Origin: Halegenticoccus soli
Lineage (GTDB): Archaea > Halobacteriota > Halobacteria > Halobacteriales > Haloferacaceae
Length of the DNA stretch: 64,000 bases
NCBI RefSeq assembly: GCF_002844195.1
Contig: NZ_PEND01000010.1
Location: 61,279-125,278, forward strand
Direction: 5' to 3'
A program made the position numbers and the translations under genes. The notes under the pieces are model-generated. The model did no database searches. It had not been told where the DNA came from and saw nothing but the letters and a program-made list of their open reading frames with translations. Position 1 is the stretch's first letter, and each line of letters starts with the position of its first letter. Positions 33,989 through 42,754 of the stretch are shown here, one piece after another.

Positions 33989-35821
33989 ATGGCGGACTCC
34001 GACTCGAACGACTTCGACCCGAACGAGCACGAGATCGCCGAACTCGGCCCGGCGATCAAGGACGTCGAGGACGTCGATGCGCTGAAGGCGATCCTGGAGC
34101 GCGAGGAGTCCGGGCAGAACCGCCCGCAGGCGATCGCGCTCATCGAGAGCCGCATCGAGAAGTACGAGGGTCCGGAGGACGAGGTCGAGCTCGACGAGAT
34201 CGACCTGTCGGAGATGAGCACCGCGGACGTCGGCAACGCCGTCCAGGGGATCGAGGAGGTCGAGGAGCTCGAACGGCTCCTCGAAGCGGAGGAGGGAGGC
34301 GAAGACCGCGACAGCGTGAAGCGGCTCATCCGGAGCCGTATCGACTCCGTGGAGGGCAGCGAGGAGGAAGAGGGGGCGGCGGAGGAGCCGGAGACGCCGG
34401 AGGAGCGTCACCCCGACCTCGACCACCCGACCGCGGACAAAAAGCACGTCCGGGCGCTCTCGGGCGGCACCTACCGCGACATGTGGGTGTACTGCGAGAC
34501 GCAGGCGGGCGACCTCGTCGACGTGTCCCGCGAGATGCTCGGGAAGGCCCGCGAACTGATGGACGGGTACAACGACGAGTACGGCGAGGACGAGCGGGTC
34601 GTCGGCGTCCTCGTCGGAAGCGACGTCGAGAGGCACGCCGAGGAGGTGATCGCCTGCGGCGCGGACGTCGTCGTCGTCCACGAGGACGAGCGCCTCGAAC
34701 GCTTCCGGCACAAGCCGTACGCCGAGATCTTCTGCGACATGGCCCGGTGGGGCGGCGACCCGCGCGAGGAGAGGGGGCCCGAGGAGGCCGACTGGCGCGA
34801 CTACGACGAGCCGCGCTACGTGCTCTTTCCGGCGACGAACAACGGCCGGGACCTCTCCGCGCAGGTGCAGGCCGAACTCGACTCCGGCCTCGCCAGCGAC
34901 TGCTCCGGGCTCTACATCGAGGACACGGTCATCTCGAACCCCGTGAAGACGGGCGCGCCGGGCGAAAAGAAGACCTTCGAGCGCGTCCTGCACATGAAGC
35001 GGCCGGACTTCAGCGGCTTCGAGTACTCCACCATCCTCTGTCTGGACAACCCGAACCGGGAGTTCCACCCGCAGGGCGCCTCGGTGATCCCGGGGAGCTT
35101 CGAGATACCCGAGCCGGATTACGAGCGCGAGGGCGAGGTGGTCGACCACGACCTCGAACTCGACGACGGCTGGTTCCGCGTCGACGTGACGGAGTGGGAC
35201 CGGCTGGACGAGGGGATCGACCTCTCTGGCCACGAGGTCATCGTCGCCGTCGGGCGGGGCATCGGCGAGGACCCGACGCTCGGGATGGAGCTGGCGATCG
35301 ATCTCGCCGACGCCTTCGAGGACGCCGAGGTGGGCGTCTCCCGCGGCATCGTCACCGGCTCGTACAACTTCGACGCGCACGTCGAACAGTACACGCGCGA
35401 GGAGCGGCAGATCGGCGAGACGGGGCAGGTCGTCGCGCCGACGCTGTACGTCGCGGCGGGCATCAGCGGGGCCGTCCAGCACAAGGTCGGCATGGACGAG
35501 TCGGACACCATCGTCGCCGTCAACACCGACCCGAACGCCCGGATCCGCGACTTCTCCGATTACTTCATCGAGGGCGACCTCTTCGAGGTGCTCCCGCGGC
35601 TGACGGAGGCGGTGAAGACCGGCGAACTGGATCTGAAGGCGGTCGCCGACGGGAGCGGAAGCGGCGGCGTCACGGACGGCGGCAACGACACCGCGCCGGA
35701 CGGCGGGAGAGACGCCGCGGCGGGCGGTGGTGACGCCGTAGACGGCGCGGACGGCGGCGGCGACGCCGCGGCGGACGACGACCGAGACGCCGCGGTCGAC
35801 GGGGGTGAGACCGATGAGTGA
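33989..35821 (+). CDS. fixB: electron transfer flavoprotein alpha subunit with duplicated N-terminal extension
   Basis: At 610 residues it is far longer than the usual ~320. Residues 1-150 are an added acidic region with two similar helical repeats (about 13-60, ELGPAIKDVEDVDALKAILE with IESRIEKYE; and 66-115, VGNAVQGIEEVEELERLLEA with IRSRIDSVE). The ETF alpha core starts near 150 (KHVRALSGGTYRDMWVYCET). The FAD-binding domain carries PTLYVAAGISGAVQHKVGM and VAVNTDPNARI. The C-terminal ~55 residues are Gly/Asp/Ala low complexity (DGGRDAAAGGGDAVDG). The stop overlaps the start of fixC. Confidence 0.92.
   Translation: MADSDSNDFDPNEHEIAELGPAIKDVEDVDALKAILEREESGQNRPQAIALIESRIEKYEGPEDEVELDEIDLSEMSTADVGNAVQGIEEVEELERLLEAEEGGEDRDSVKRLIRSRIDSVEGSEEEEGAAEEPETPEERHPDLDHPTADKKHVRALSGGTYRDMWVYCETQAGDLVDVSREMLGKARELMDGYNDEYGEDERVVGVLVGSDVERHAEEVIACGADVVVVHEDERLERFRHKPYAEIFCDMARWGGDPREERGPEEADWRDYDEPRYVLFPATNNGRDLSAQVQAELDSGLASDCSGLYIEDTVISNPVKTGAPGEKKTFERVLHMKRPDFSGFEYSTILCLDNPNREFHPQGASVIPGSFEIPEPDYEREGEVVDHDLELDDGWFRVDVTEWDRLDEGIDLSGHEVIVAVGRGIGEDPTLGMELAIDLADAFEDAEVGVSRGIVTGSYNFDAHVEQYTREERQIGETGQVVAPTLYVAAGISGAVQHKVGMDESDTIVAVNTDPNARIRDFSDYFIEGDLFEVLPRLTEAVKTGELDLKAVADGSGSGGVTDGGNDTAPDGGRDAAAGGGDAVDGADGGGDAAADDDRDAAVDGGETDE
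35660..35818 (+). repeat. low-complexity Asp-Gly-Gly tail of fixB
   Basis: An imperfect repeat of gacggcgg-type codons encodes the C-terminal tail (units such as TDGGNDTAPDGG, RDAAAGGGDAVD, RDAAVDGGETDE). It is outside the FAD domain and probably disordered. Confidence 0.6.
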
Positions 35822-37487
35822 GGCCGAGGAGTACGAGCACTTCGAGGCGGTCGTCGTCGGCGCGGGGCCGGGCGGTGCGGCCGCGGCGGCGACGCTCGCC
35901 CGCTACGGCGTCCAGACGCTCGTCCTCGAACGCGGCGTCGACGCGGGTTCGAAGAACGTCTCGGGCGGGCTCATCTACGCCGAGGAGTCAGCGCCGTACA
36001 CGATCGACGCGCTCTTCGAGGGCTTCCGCGAGGAGGCCGCCGAGCGCCCCGTTACCGAGTACTACCTCCACAACGTCGCGGGCGACGCCGTCAAGACGTT
36101 CGACATCACCCGGCTCCACGAGCACGACACCGAGTGGTCGGACGCCGTCCTCCGGCGGAAGATGGACTCCTGGCTCGCCGACCGCGTCCACGAGATGGCG
36201 CGCGAGACGGGCGGCGGGCTCCTGACCGAGGTCCGGGTGAACGGCCTGCTCCGCGAGGGCGGAGAGATCGTCGGGGTCACCTGCGACGAGCTCGACCCGA
36301 TCACGGCGGACGTGATCGTCGCCGCCGACGGCGTCAACAGCGAACTCGCGCGCGACGCCGGGCTGATGGACTGGGAGGACCCCTCGGAGTGGTTCCAGGG
36401 CGTCAAGGCCGTCGTCGACGTGCCGTCGGACGCCATCGCCGAACGGTTCGGAATCGACGAGGACGAGGGGGTCGCCCACCTGTTCTCCGGCGACCTGTTC
36501 CGGGACGTTCGCGGGGGCGGGTTCCTCTACACGAACGCCGACTCGCTCTCGATCGGGACGGTGTTCCACCTCGACAGCCTCGTCGCGGAGCGGGCGGAGC
36601 CGCACGAGCTGCTCGACGCGCTGCTCACGCACCCGCTCCTCGCGCAGTGGCTCGGCGACGAGTACCGCGAGCGGGAGTACTCGGCGAAGCTCGTCCCGGA
36701 CTCGAAGAAGGTCGCTCACCCGGAGCCCCACGCGGACCGCCTCCTGCTCGTCGGCGACGCCGCCGGCCAGATGCAGGCGCAGGGGCCGATCATCAAGGGG
36801 ATGAACCACGCGGTCACGGCCGGGGCGCTGGCGGCGGAAGCCTACGCGGAGGCGAGAGCCCGCGGCGACCCGGACTCGGCGGGCGAGCGGTACGCGCGGA
36901 AGCTGCGCGACGAGGGCGTGATGCGGAAGCTCCGGCCGCGGGGCTACGAGGCGGTTCGGACGCTCGGCGAGCGCGACGCAGCCGAGAACGTCGTCGACTC
37001 CGTCCTGACCTCCGCGGTCGGGCGGACCGGGGTCCGCGCGCTCTCCGGCCTGCTCGGCCGGCTGTACAGCTCGCCGCGGCTCGCCGCGATGGTGCCGGAC
37101 ACGCGAACCCCGTACGTGACGCTCCCGACGGTCATCGCCGAGGAGCTGGGCGAGCGAGTGGGCGACGAGAACAGGGTGCGGCCGCCGAGCCTCGAAGAGC
37201 GCATCGGGGAGCTGACGTACGACACCGACATCGGCAACCCCCACATCGCGCTCACGGACAACTCCTACGAGGCCAGCGGCGCGGCGGTCACGGCGTGTCC
37301 GGTCAGCGCCCGCGACTTCGGCGGCGGCTGCTACCGCGAGGAGACGATCCGGACGAACGGGAGCGAGGAGACGGTCGTGAGCCTCGACACCCAGCCGTGC
37401 GTCGAGTGCGGCACCTGCGCCATCGTCGCCGAGACGGAGTGGGAGCACCCGCGCGGCGGCAAGGGCGTCGAGTTCAGGGAGGGGTGA
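35814..37487 (+). CDS. fixC: ETF-quinone oxidoreductase FixC fused to a FixX ferredoxin domain
   Basis: A 557-residue protein. Residues 1-430 are the FixC flavoprotein: the FAD motif AVVVGAGPGGAAAAATLARYG, KNVSGGLIYAEESAP, and LLLVGDAAGQMQAQGPIIKG with MNHAVTAG. After a linker, residues 490-557 form a FixX-like ferredoxin: C495 (ACPVSARDF), then PCVECGTC (C529, C532, C535) and WEHPRGGKGVEFREG, which closely matches the end of bacterial FixX. In bacteria FixX is a separate gene. The fused protein would move electrons from ETF to quinone. ATG 35814 overlaps fixB. Confidence 0.93.
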   Translation: MSEAEEYEHFEAVVVGAGPGGAAAAATLARYGVQTLVLERGVDAGSKNVSGGLIYAEESAPYTIDALFEGFREEAAERPVTEYYLHNVAGDAVKTFDITRLHEHDTEWSDAVLRRKMDSWLADRVHEMARETGGGLLTEVRVNGLLREGGEIVGVTCDELDPITADVIVAADGVNSELARDAGLMDWEDPSEWFQGVKAVVDVPSDAIAERFGIDEDEGVAHLFSGDLFRDVRGGGFLYTNADSLSIGTVFHLDSLVAERAEPHELLDALLTHPLLAQWLGDEYREREYSAKLVPDSKKVAHPEPHADRLLLVGDAAGQMQAQGPIIKGMNHAVTAGALAAEAYAEARARGDPDSAGERYARKLRDEGVMRKLRPRGYEAVRTLGERDAAENVVDSVLTSAVGRTGVRALSGLLGRLYSSPRLAAMVPDTRTPYVTLPTVIAEELGERVGDENRVRPPSLEERIGELTYDTDIGNPHIALTDNSYEASGAAVTACPVSARDFGGGCYREETIRTNGSEETVVSLDTQPCVECGTCAIVAETEWEHPRGGKGVEFREG

Positions 37488-37494
37488 GCGGACG

Positions 37495-37956
37495 ATGGCG
37501 GACGGAGCACCGGATCCGTGGGACGCGACGGACGGAACGGACGAAGACGCGGGCGCGGCGGACGGGAACGCGAGCGTGACGAACGGAACCGCGGACGCGG
37601 CCTACGGCGCGCGGATCCGCGACCTCGCCGAGGCTGCCCGCCGGGAGCGAGACGCGTTCGTCCCCCCGGCGGACCCGCCGGCCGAGGAGCGCGCGATGTC
37701 GTACCTCCGGTCGGGCCTCGGCCCGGTCGTCGCGCTCTACGTCGAGGCGCGCACCGGCGGGCGGACGGTCGCCTTCTCCGCCGAGGAGTTCGCGCTGCTC
37801 CAGCGGGCGACGAACGACTGGCTCTCGCTGTACGCGCGGTGTTACGGCGTCGAGATGGACGCCGAGTTCACGGTCCGCGAGGCCGCCGAACTCCTCGTCC
37901 GGACGCACAACATCCGCGACACGGCGCAGCTTCTGACCCGCGTGCCGGCGCGCTGA
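37495..37956 (+). CDS. conserved hypothetical protein downstream of fixC
   Basis: A 153-residue protein. It has a disordered acidic head (residues 1-45) and a helical body containing AMSYLRSGLGPVVALYVEAR, FSAEEFALLQRATNDWLSLY, and AAELLVRTHNIRDTAQLLTR. There are no metal or nucleotide motifs. It is seven bases after the fixC stop, so it is very likely co-transcribed and may assist the ETF system. I recognise no family with confidence. Confidence 0.7.
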   Translation: MADGAPDPWDATDGTDEDAGAADGNASVTNGTADAAYGARIRDLAEAARRERDAFVPPADPPAEERAMSYLRSGLGPVVALYVEARTGGRTVAFSAEEFALLQRATNDWLSLYARCYGVEMDAEFTVREAAELLVRTHNIRDTAQLLTRVPAR

Positions 37957-38088
37957 CCCTCGACTGACGCGCGCCCGTGCGCACCCGTCGGAACCCGGTG
38001 GTCGCCCGACAGACGCGTCATCCGCCCTACACCTCCCGCGGTACTATCACGAACAACAATTATGTAGTGTCGCGCGGTAACAGTACCC

Positions 38089-38823
38089 ATGGACATAACG
38101 GAGACGCTGACGTTCAACGACAAGGACCGCCGGGACGTGTACAACTACATCGAGCGGCACGGAACGGTGCGCGAGGACGAGGTGCGCCGCGCGCTGCGGC
38201 TGGATCCGGGCGCGCTCGGCGCCCACCTGACGATCCTCCGCAGGGACGGCTACGTCCGGAAGGTCGGCAACAAGCTCCAGGTCGCGTACCAGGAGGACGC
38301 CGGCGTCGAACACGAGTCCGACGGCATGTGGTTCACGATCAGGAGGGCCGACCAGGTCGACCTGGACGGGCTCATCGACCTGATGCGGATGGTCGCCCAG
38401 GAGGGCACGTACATCGAGGCGGAGACGGTGGCCGACATGATCGACCACGAGGAGGTCGTCCTCCGGCACAACGAGGTCCGCTCGCGGATGTTCTTCGTCG
38501 CGACCGTCGACGACGAGGTGGTCGGCTGGGTCCACCTCGACCTGCCGGAGGCGGAGAAGCTGAGCCACACCGCGGTGCTCACCGTCGGCGTCCACCCGGA
38601 ACACCGGGGCCACGACATCGGCGGCAGGCTCCTCGACCGCGGCGTCGAGTGGGCGCGCGACCGCGGGTTCGAGAAGCTCTACAACAGCGTCCCCGCGACC
38701 AACGAGACCGCCATCGAGTTCCTCGAGGCCCACGGCTGGGAGACCGAGGCGGTCCGGAAGGACCACTACAAGATCAACGGCGACTACGTCGACGAGGTGA
38801 TGATGGCGGTGGATCTCCGCTGA
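38089..38823 (+). CDS. GNAT acetyltransferase fused to an N-terminal winged helix
   Basis: A 244-residue protein. Residues 1-70 are a winged helix (NDKDRRDVYNYIERHGTVRE, then HLTILRRDGYVRKVGNKLQV). Residues 85-244 are a GNAT domain with the acetyl-CoA loop VGVHPEHRGHDIGGRLLDRG and the later YNSVPATNETAIEFLEAHGW. The combination suggests a regulator that also acetylates a protein or small molecule; the substrate is unknown. An AT-rich patch (around 38050-38065, acaacaattatgtag) gives a TATA-like box about 30 bases before ATG 38089. Confidence 0.85.
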   Translation: MDITETLTFNDKDRRDVYNYIERHGTVREDEVRRALRLDPGALGAHLTILRRDGYVRKVGNKLQVAYQEDAGVEHESDGMWFTIRRADQVDLDGLIDLMRMVAQEGTYIEAETVADMIDHEEVVLRHNEVRSRMFFVATVDDEVVGWVHLDLPEAEKLSHTAVLTVGVHPEHRGHDIGGRLLDRGVEWARDRGFEKLYNSVPATNETAIEFLEAHGWETEAVRKDHYKINGDYVDEVMMAVDLR

Positions 38824-38920
38824 GGGGCCGTCGAGCGGCGATCGAGGCCCCGCCTCTCGCCGTTCATCGCTCACCGCCGCACACCGCCGGCCGTCGACGT
38901 CCGGCCGCTCACCGCCGGTC

Positions 38921-39085
38921 TCACCGCCAGTTCTCCTCGGCCCCGTCCAGCGGCTCCGCGACGACGCCGTCCCGCTGCACCTGCGCCCGAGCGTGCGCCG
39001 TACACACGTCCCGGTCGTCGGCCCACGGGACGTACAGCCGCACGGCCGCCGGGTTGTCGCACCCCTCTTCCGCGCACTGCTCCAT
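38921..39085 (-). CDS. 54-residue Cys-rich small protein
   Basis: A short frame read directly from the sequence: MEQCAEEGCDNPAAVRLYVP, then WADDRDVCTAHARAQ, ending PLDGAEENWR. Two Cys close together (C-A-E-E-G-C) plus a later C-x2-H (CTAH) make a plausible zinc site. The layout resembles tiny haloarchaeal zinc-ribbon proteins. It lies 51 bases after the tmcA stop on the same strand, so it is likely the end of a tmcA transcript. Codon bias and the metal pattern support it; no family name is offered. Confidence 0.65.
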   Translation of the reverse strand: MEQCAEEGCDNPAAVRLYVPWADDRDVCTAHARAQVQRDGVVAEPLDGAEENWR

Positions 39086-39136
39086 GCGACGGTCTACCGC
39101 CCCCGGGCTAATCCGTGTACCGCTGCCGTCCCCGGG

Positions 39137-41398
39137 CTACTCCGCGTACCGCTCGCGCTCCTCGAACGCCGCGTCGGTCCCGTAGCGATCGACCAGCGGC
39201 GCGTAGGCGTCGCCGAGCGCCCGCATGCACTGACCGGCGGAGACGAACCCGAGTTCGTCGGCGACGGCGGGCCAGGGGTGCGCCTGCAGTACTTTCCGGA
39301 CGAGCAGCCGCTCCTCGCGCGCGGTCAGCTCCGCGCCGCCGTCCGGCGCGGTCAGGTGCGCAAGCGCGAGGGTGCGGAACGCCTCCGGCGCGGTCGTGTA
39401 CAGCCCGGGGCCGTAGGACGCTCCGACGGCGATCCGCCACTCGCGCTCCGTGAGCTCCGGGGCGACGGCGTCTCCGGCGGCCCGAAGCGCCGCCCGCGCG
39501 ACGTCGGGGTCGAGGTCTCGGAGCGGGTCGGAGAGCACGCCCGCGGCGCGCTCCGTGAACCACCGCGCGTGGCGGTCGCGGAGGTCGCGCCCTGCCCCGC
39601 TCAGCGGCAGCAGCATCAGGGCCGAGTACTCGCCGCTGGTCTCGTTGCGGGTCGTCGACAGGTGGACCGTCCGGTAGCCGTTGCGCTCCCAGAAGGAGAC
39701 GAGCTCCGGCGTCGCGCCGTAGCCGACGCCGAGCCAGTCCGTCCGGGCAGGGTTCTCCCCCTCGACCTCCGCGCGGACCTCGGCGAGCAGCCGGCTCCCG
39801 AGCCCCTCCGATCGGACGGCGTGGTGCGTGGCGATGCGCATCACCCGGTAGCCGACGGGGATCCCCGCGTCCTCGTCGCGGAGCTGGCTCGTGAGTACGT
39901 CGGGGAGCATGTTCCCGCGGACGCGCGCGCCGTCGTACATCGACCGGCGCGTCTCCGCCGACAGCCCCCCTTCGCGGGCGAGCAGCGCGACCGAAACCAC
40001 GCGTCCCCGGTGCAGGAGCGCGCGGAGCGCGAGGTTCGGCGCGTCGAGCAGGCGGGCGAGGTCGTCCGGTTCGGTCCGGTAGTGCGCGAGCACCAGCAGG
40101 CCGAACGCCTCGCGCAGCAGGTGCTCGTCGGCGAGCAGGTCCTCCGACGACAGCGCCCGGTAGTCGACTGACTCGGGCGTCGCGTCGGCGACGAGCGGCT
40201 CGACCGCCGGCCGCGCGTCGAGCAGGAGCGCGCGGAACGCCCACGACTCGACGGGATCGCCCCGGGCGTACCGGATCGGCTCGTCGAGTCGCACGTCGCG
40301 GACCGCCAGGGCGCTCGCGTCGAGGCGGTCCCGAAAGCGGACTGAAAAGCCCCGTCCGGCGCCCTCGTAGCCGTGGACCGTCGTGAAGAAGCCGACCGCC
40401 GGCGCGTCGAGGAAGCGCGAGAGGAGCCGAACCGGCAGCGCGGCGGCCTCGTCGACGAGCACCGCGTCCGGCCCGCCGGGGAGTTCGGCGGCGTCCGGCG
40501 GCGGGGCGAACCGCACTCGACCGCCGCCCGCCGCGTCCAGCGTTCGACCGTCCTCGCTTTCGGCGGCGAGCGCGCCTCGCGCGTCGAGCAGCTCGCGGGC
40601 GCGGGCGAACGCTTCGGACGCGTTCCGAAAGCCGGGGGCGGTGATCAGCACGTCCGCGCCCGAGGAGGCGAGACTCCCCGCGGCGAGCCCGGCCGCGCTC
40701 GACTTGCCGCGACCGCGGTCCGCCTCGACGACGACGGCGTTCCCGGGGTCGCACAGCGCTTCGAGCGCGCGGACGGCGCGCGCCTGGTCCGCGGTCAGGC
40801 AGGCCTCGTACGCGCCGGCCGGGAAGGTCCGATCCGCGGGGACGGTCGGCGGGGACGCTCCGACGGTCGCGTCCGCGCCGGTGAGTCCGTCGCGCTCGAC
40901 GGTCGCGTCACCCTCGGCGAGCGAGACGATCGCCACGCCGGGATGCCGGCGGAGCGTCCCGACGAGGCGCTCGCGGAACCGCCCGGTCACGTCGTCGACG
41001 CCGAACGGAGGGACCGCGAGGTGCTCGTCGAAGGCGTCGCGCCGAACGGGCCACTCGTCGAGCGGCGGCGTCAGGAGGACGAGCAGGCCGCCGCCGTCGA
41101 CCGCGCCGACGACGCGGCCGAGGGCGTTGGGCGAGAAGTCCTCGTGGGCGTCGAGGACGATCGCGTCGCGCGTGGTGCCGAGCAGCGCGGCGGCGCGCTT
41201 CGGCGACAGCCGCTTGAACCGGAACCCCTCGCGCGACGTGACGAGCGTCACCCCCTCGTCCGGGACACCGGCCGCTTCGACGGCCGCGAACGCGGCGTCG
41301 ACGCCGGCGTCGCGGTCGCCCGCGAGGACGAGCAGGCGGCGCTCGTTCGTCCGCGCGGCCTCCTCGCGGAGCGCGGCCGCGAGCGTGGAGACGTCCAT
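39137..41398 (-). CDS. tmcA: tRNA(Met) cytidine acetyltransferase TmcA
   Basis: A 753-residue RNA acetyltransferase that makes N4-acetylcytidine in tRNA (and rRNA in some archaea) using acetyl-CoA and ATP. In order: an N-terminal DUF1726-type domain (1-170); a RecD-like helicase module with P-loop VVEADRGRGKSSAAGLAAG and Walker B AVLVDEAAALPVRLL; a GNAT domain with IATHHAVRSEGLGSRLLAEV and WLGVGYGATPELVSFWERNG; and a C-terminal tRNA-binding tail. The start is set at ATG 41398 (MDVSTLAAALREEAART); the longer open frame upstream is not family-like. All ATPase and GNAT motifs are present. Confidence 0.94.
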   Translation of the reverse strand: MDVSTLAAALREEAARTNERRLLVLAGDRDAGVDAAFAAVEAAGVPDEGVTLVTSREGFRFKRLSPKRAAALLGTTRDAIVLDAHEDFSPNALGRVVGAVDGGGLLVLLTPPLDEWPVRRDAFDEHLAVPPFGVDDVTGRFRERLVGTLRRHPGVAIVSLAEGDATVERDGLTGADATVGASPPTVPADRTFPAGAYEACLTADQARAVRALEALCDPGNAVVVEADRGRGKSSAAGLAAGSLASSGADVLITAPGFRNASEAFARARELLDARGALAAESEDGRTLDAAGGGRVRFAPPPDAAELPGGPDAVLVDEAAALPVRLLSRFLDAPAVGFFTTVHGYEGAGRGFSVRFRDRLDASALAVRDVRLDEPIRYARGDPVESWAFRALLLDARPAVEPLVADATPESVDYRALSSEDLLADEHLLREAFGLLVLAHYRTEPDDLARLLDAPNLALRALLHRGRVVSVALLAREGGLSAETRRSMYDGARVRGNMLPDVLTSQLRDEDAGIPVGYRVMRIATHHAVRSEGLGSRLLAEVRAEVEGENPARTDWLGVGYGATPELVSFWERNGYRTVHLSTTRNETSGEYSALMLLPLSGAGRDLRDRHARWFTERAAGVLSDPLRDLDPDVARAALRAAGDAVAPELTEREWRIAVGASYGPGLYTTAPEAFRTLALAHLTAPDGGAELTAREERLLVRKVLQAHPWPAVADELGFVSAGQCMRALGDAYAPLVDRYGTDAAFEERERYAE

Positions 41399-41594
41399 AC
41401 CGTCGGGTACCGACCGCGCGGGGTAATGGTTTCCGTCCGCGACTTCCGAGTTAGTTCCCCTCCGCGACCCCCGAGCCGGTTGTCGTCCGCAGCGTCCGAG
41501 CCGCGGCTCTCGCGTTCGCCCGCGACCGGTCGGACGTGAGCGGATTCGGACGACACGCTTATCCGCGGGGTGAACGTAAACGTACGTGTACACG

Positions 41595-41828
41595 ATGGCG
41601 ACGAAAACGATCACGATTCGGGAGGACGTTTACGAGCGTCTCGCATCCGAAAAGCGGGAGGGGGAGAGTTTTAGCGATCTGCTCGAACGGCTCACGAAGA
41701 CCGAAGCGGACCCTCTCGAATCGGCCGGCGCGTGGGAGGGAACGACCTTCGGCGAGACGCGAGACGAGTGGCGGAAGAAGTTCGACCGCGACGCGAAGGA
41801 GCGACGAAATGCGCTGTCTGGACATTAG
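41595..41828 (+). CDS. vapB: VapB-type antitoxin
   Basis: A 77-residue protein MATKTITIREDVYERLASEK. The N-terminal strand plus EDVYERLASEKREGESFSDL and LERLTKT is the ribbon-helix-helix or AbrB-like start seen in archaeal VapB antitoxins. The charged C-terminal half (AWEGTTFGETRDEWRKKFDR) would cover the toxin. It overlaps the PIN-domain gene by 20 bases. A GTG at 41586 is also in frame and fits a TATA-like ttat at 41559-41562, so the first three residues are uncertain. Confidence 0.85.
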   Translation: MATKTITIREDVYERLASEKREGESFSDLLERLTKTEADPLESAGAWEGTTFGETRDEWRKKFDRDAKERRNALSGH

Positions 41829-42204
41829 CCACCTCATCGACTACTTCCGTCCCGATCGCGACGGGCACGCGGCCGCCGTCTCGTACGTCAAAGACCACTA
41901 CGGGGAATCGTTCTTCGTCCCGCCGCACGTCGCGTACGAACTATCTCAGTACGCAATCGAAACGAAGGGGCCGGAGGGGCTCTCTCAGCTCTCGAAAGAC
42001 CTCGCGTGGACGAAATCGCTGGCGTTCGGAAGCGAAGAGGCGACCGAAGCCGCGCGTATAAACGCCGAACTCCACGGCTCGGGGACGCCTATCAACGAAA
42101 TGGACGTACTCATCGCGGGAACCGTCCGCGCGGCGGGCGGAACGCTCGTCACCCGCGATCGGGACTACGAGCGCGTCGACGGACTGGACGTCGATCGCTA
42201 CTGA
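41809..42204 (+). CDS. vapC: VapC-type PIN-domain toxin
   Basis: A 131-residue PIN ribonuclease. The acidic active-site residues are in place: the first Asp in CLDISHLIDYF, Glu in VAYELSQYAIE, and the paired Asp residues in NEMDVLIAGTVRAAG and LVTRDRDYERV. The family cleaves tRNA or rRNA and is held inactive by the VapB partner. The start overlaps vapB by 20 bases, which couples translation. No frameshift or lost catalytic residue is seen, so the pair looks functional. Confidence 0.9.
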   Translation: MRCLDISHLIDYFRPDRDGHAAAVSYVKDHYGESFFVPPHVAYELSQYAIETKGPEGLSQLSKDLAWTKSLAFGSEEATEAARINAELHGSGTPINEMDVLIAGTVRAAGGTLVTRDRDYERVDGLDVDRY

Positions 42205-42312
42205 CCGACTGAACGTCAACGGCTACTGACGGCGACTCGCGTTGCGTTCCACCCTCTCCTCGCGCCGACCTAATCACCGAAAAAGCGCACCGCCCGGGAT
42301 CTCGTCGCCGAG

Positions 42313-42621
42313 CTACGCCGTCTCTTCGGCGAGGTCGTCGAGCTCCTCGAGCTCTTCGAACTCCTCGTCGCCGCCGGTGACCTTCTTCGCGACGGCCGCG
42401 ATGGCGATAAGCACCGCGAGCGCGAGCAGGACCTTGAGCCCGTTTCCGCCGCCGGTCTCCTCGGCTTCGGCCGTTTCCGCGTCCGTTCCCTCGTCGAAGT
42501 CGAACTCGTCTTCGCCGTCCTCGGCTTCTTCGCCGGAGGACCGACCGAACGTCTTCGAACCGAGCTGGACGGTGCCGTCGTGGAAGTGGAGCTCCAACAT
42601 CGTGAACGATTTCTCAGCCAT
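42313..42621 (-). CDS. small acidic single-span membrane protein
   Basis: A 102-residue protein MAEKSFTMLELHFHDGTVQL. The N-terminal 30 residues are beta-rich (GTVQLGSKTFG), then an acidic linker (EEAEDGEDEFDFDEGTDAET), one hydrophobic span LKVLLALAVLIAIAAVAKKV (about residues 68-87) and an acidic tail. I recall similar small proteins in other haloarchaea but no function. The start at 42621 is chosen over the upstream ATG at 42666 because the N-terminal MAEKSF is more typical. Confidence 0.65.
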   Translation of the reverse strand: MAEKSFTMLELHFHDGTVQLGSKTFGRSSGEEAEDGEDEFDFDEGTDAETAEAEETGGGNGLKVLLALAVLIAIAAVAKKVTGGDEEFEELEELDDLAEETA

Positions 42622-42754
42622 ACCCGTCAGTACACCGACGGAACCCTTAGCCGTTTTGCCCGGCACCCGACTGCCGCCGACCGCGGGCGCGTCGGCGCGG
42701 GCTCCGAATCACGTCGGCGATCCGTCGGCGACGATTCGCGACCGGCGGATCGGA

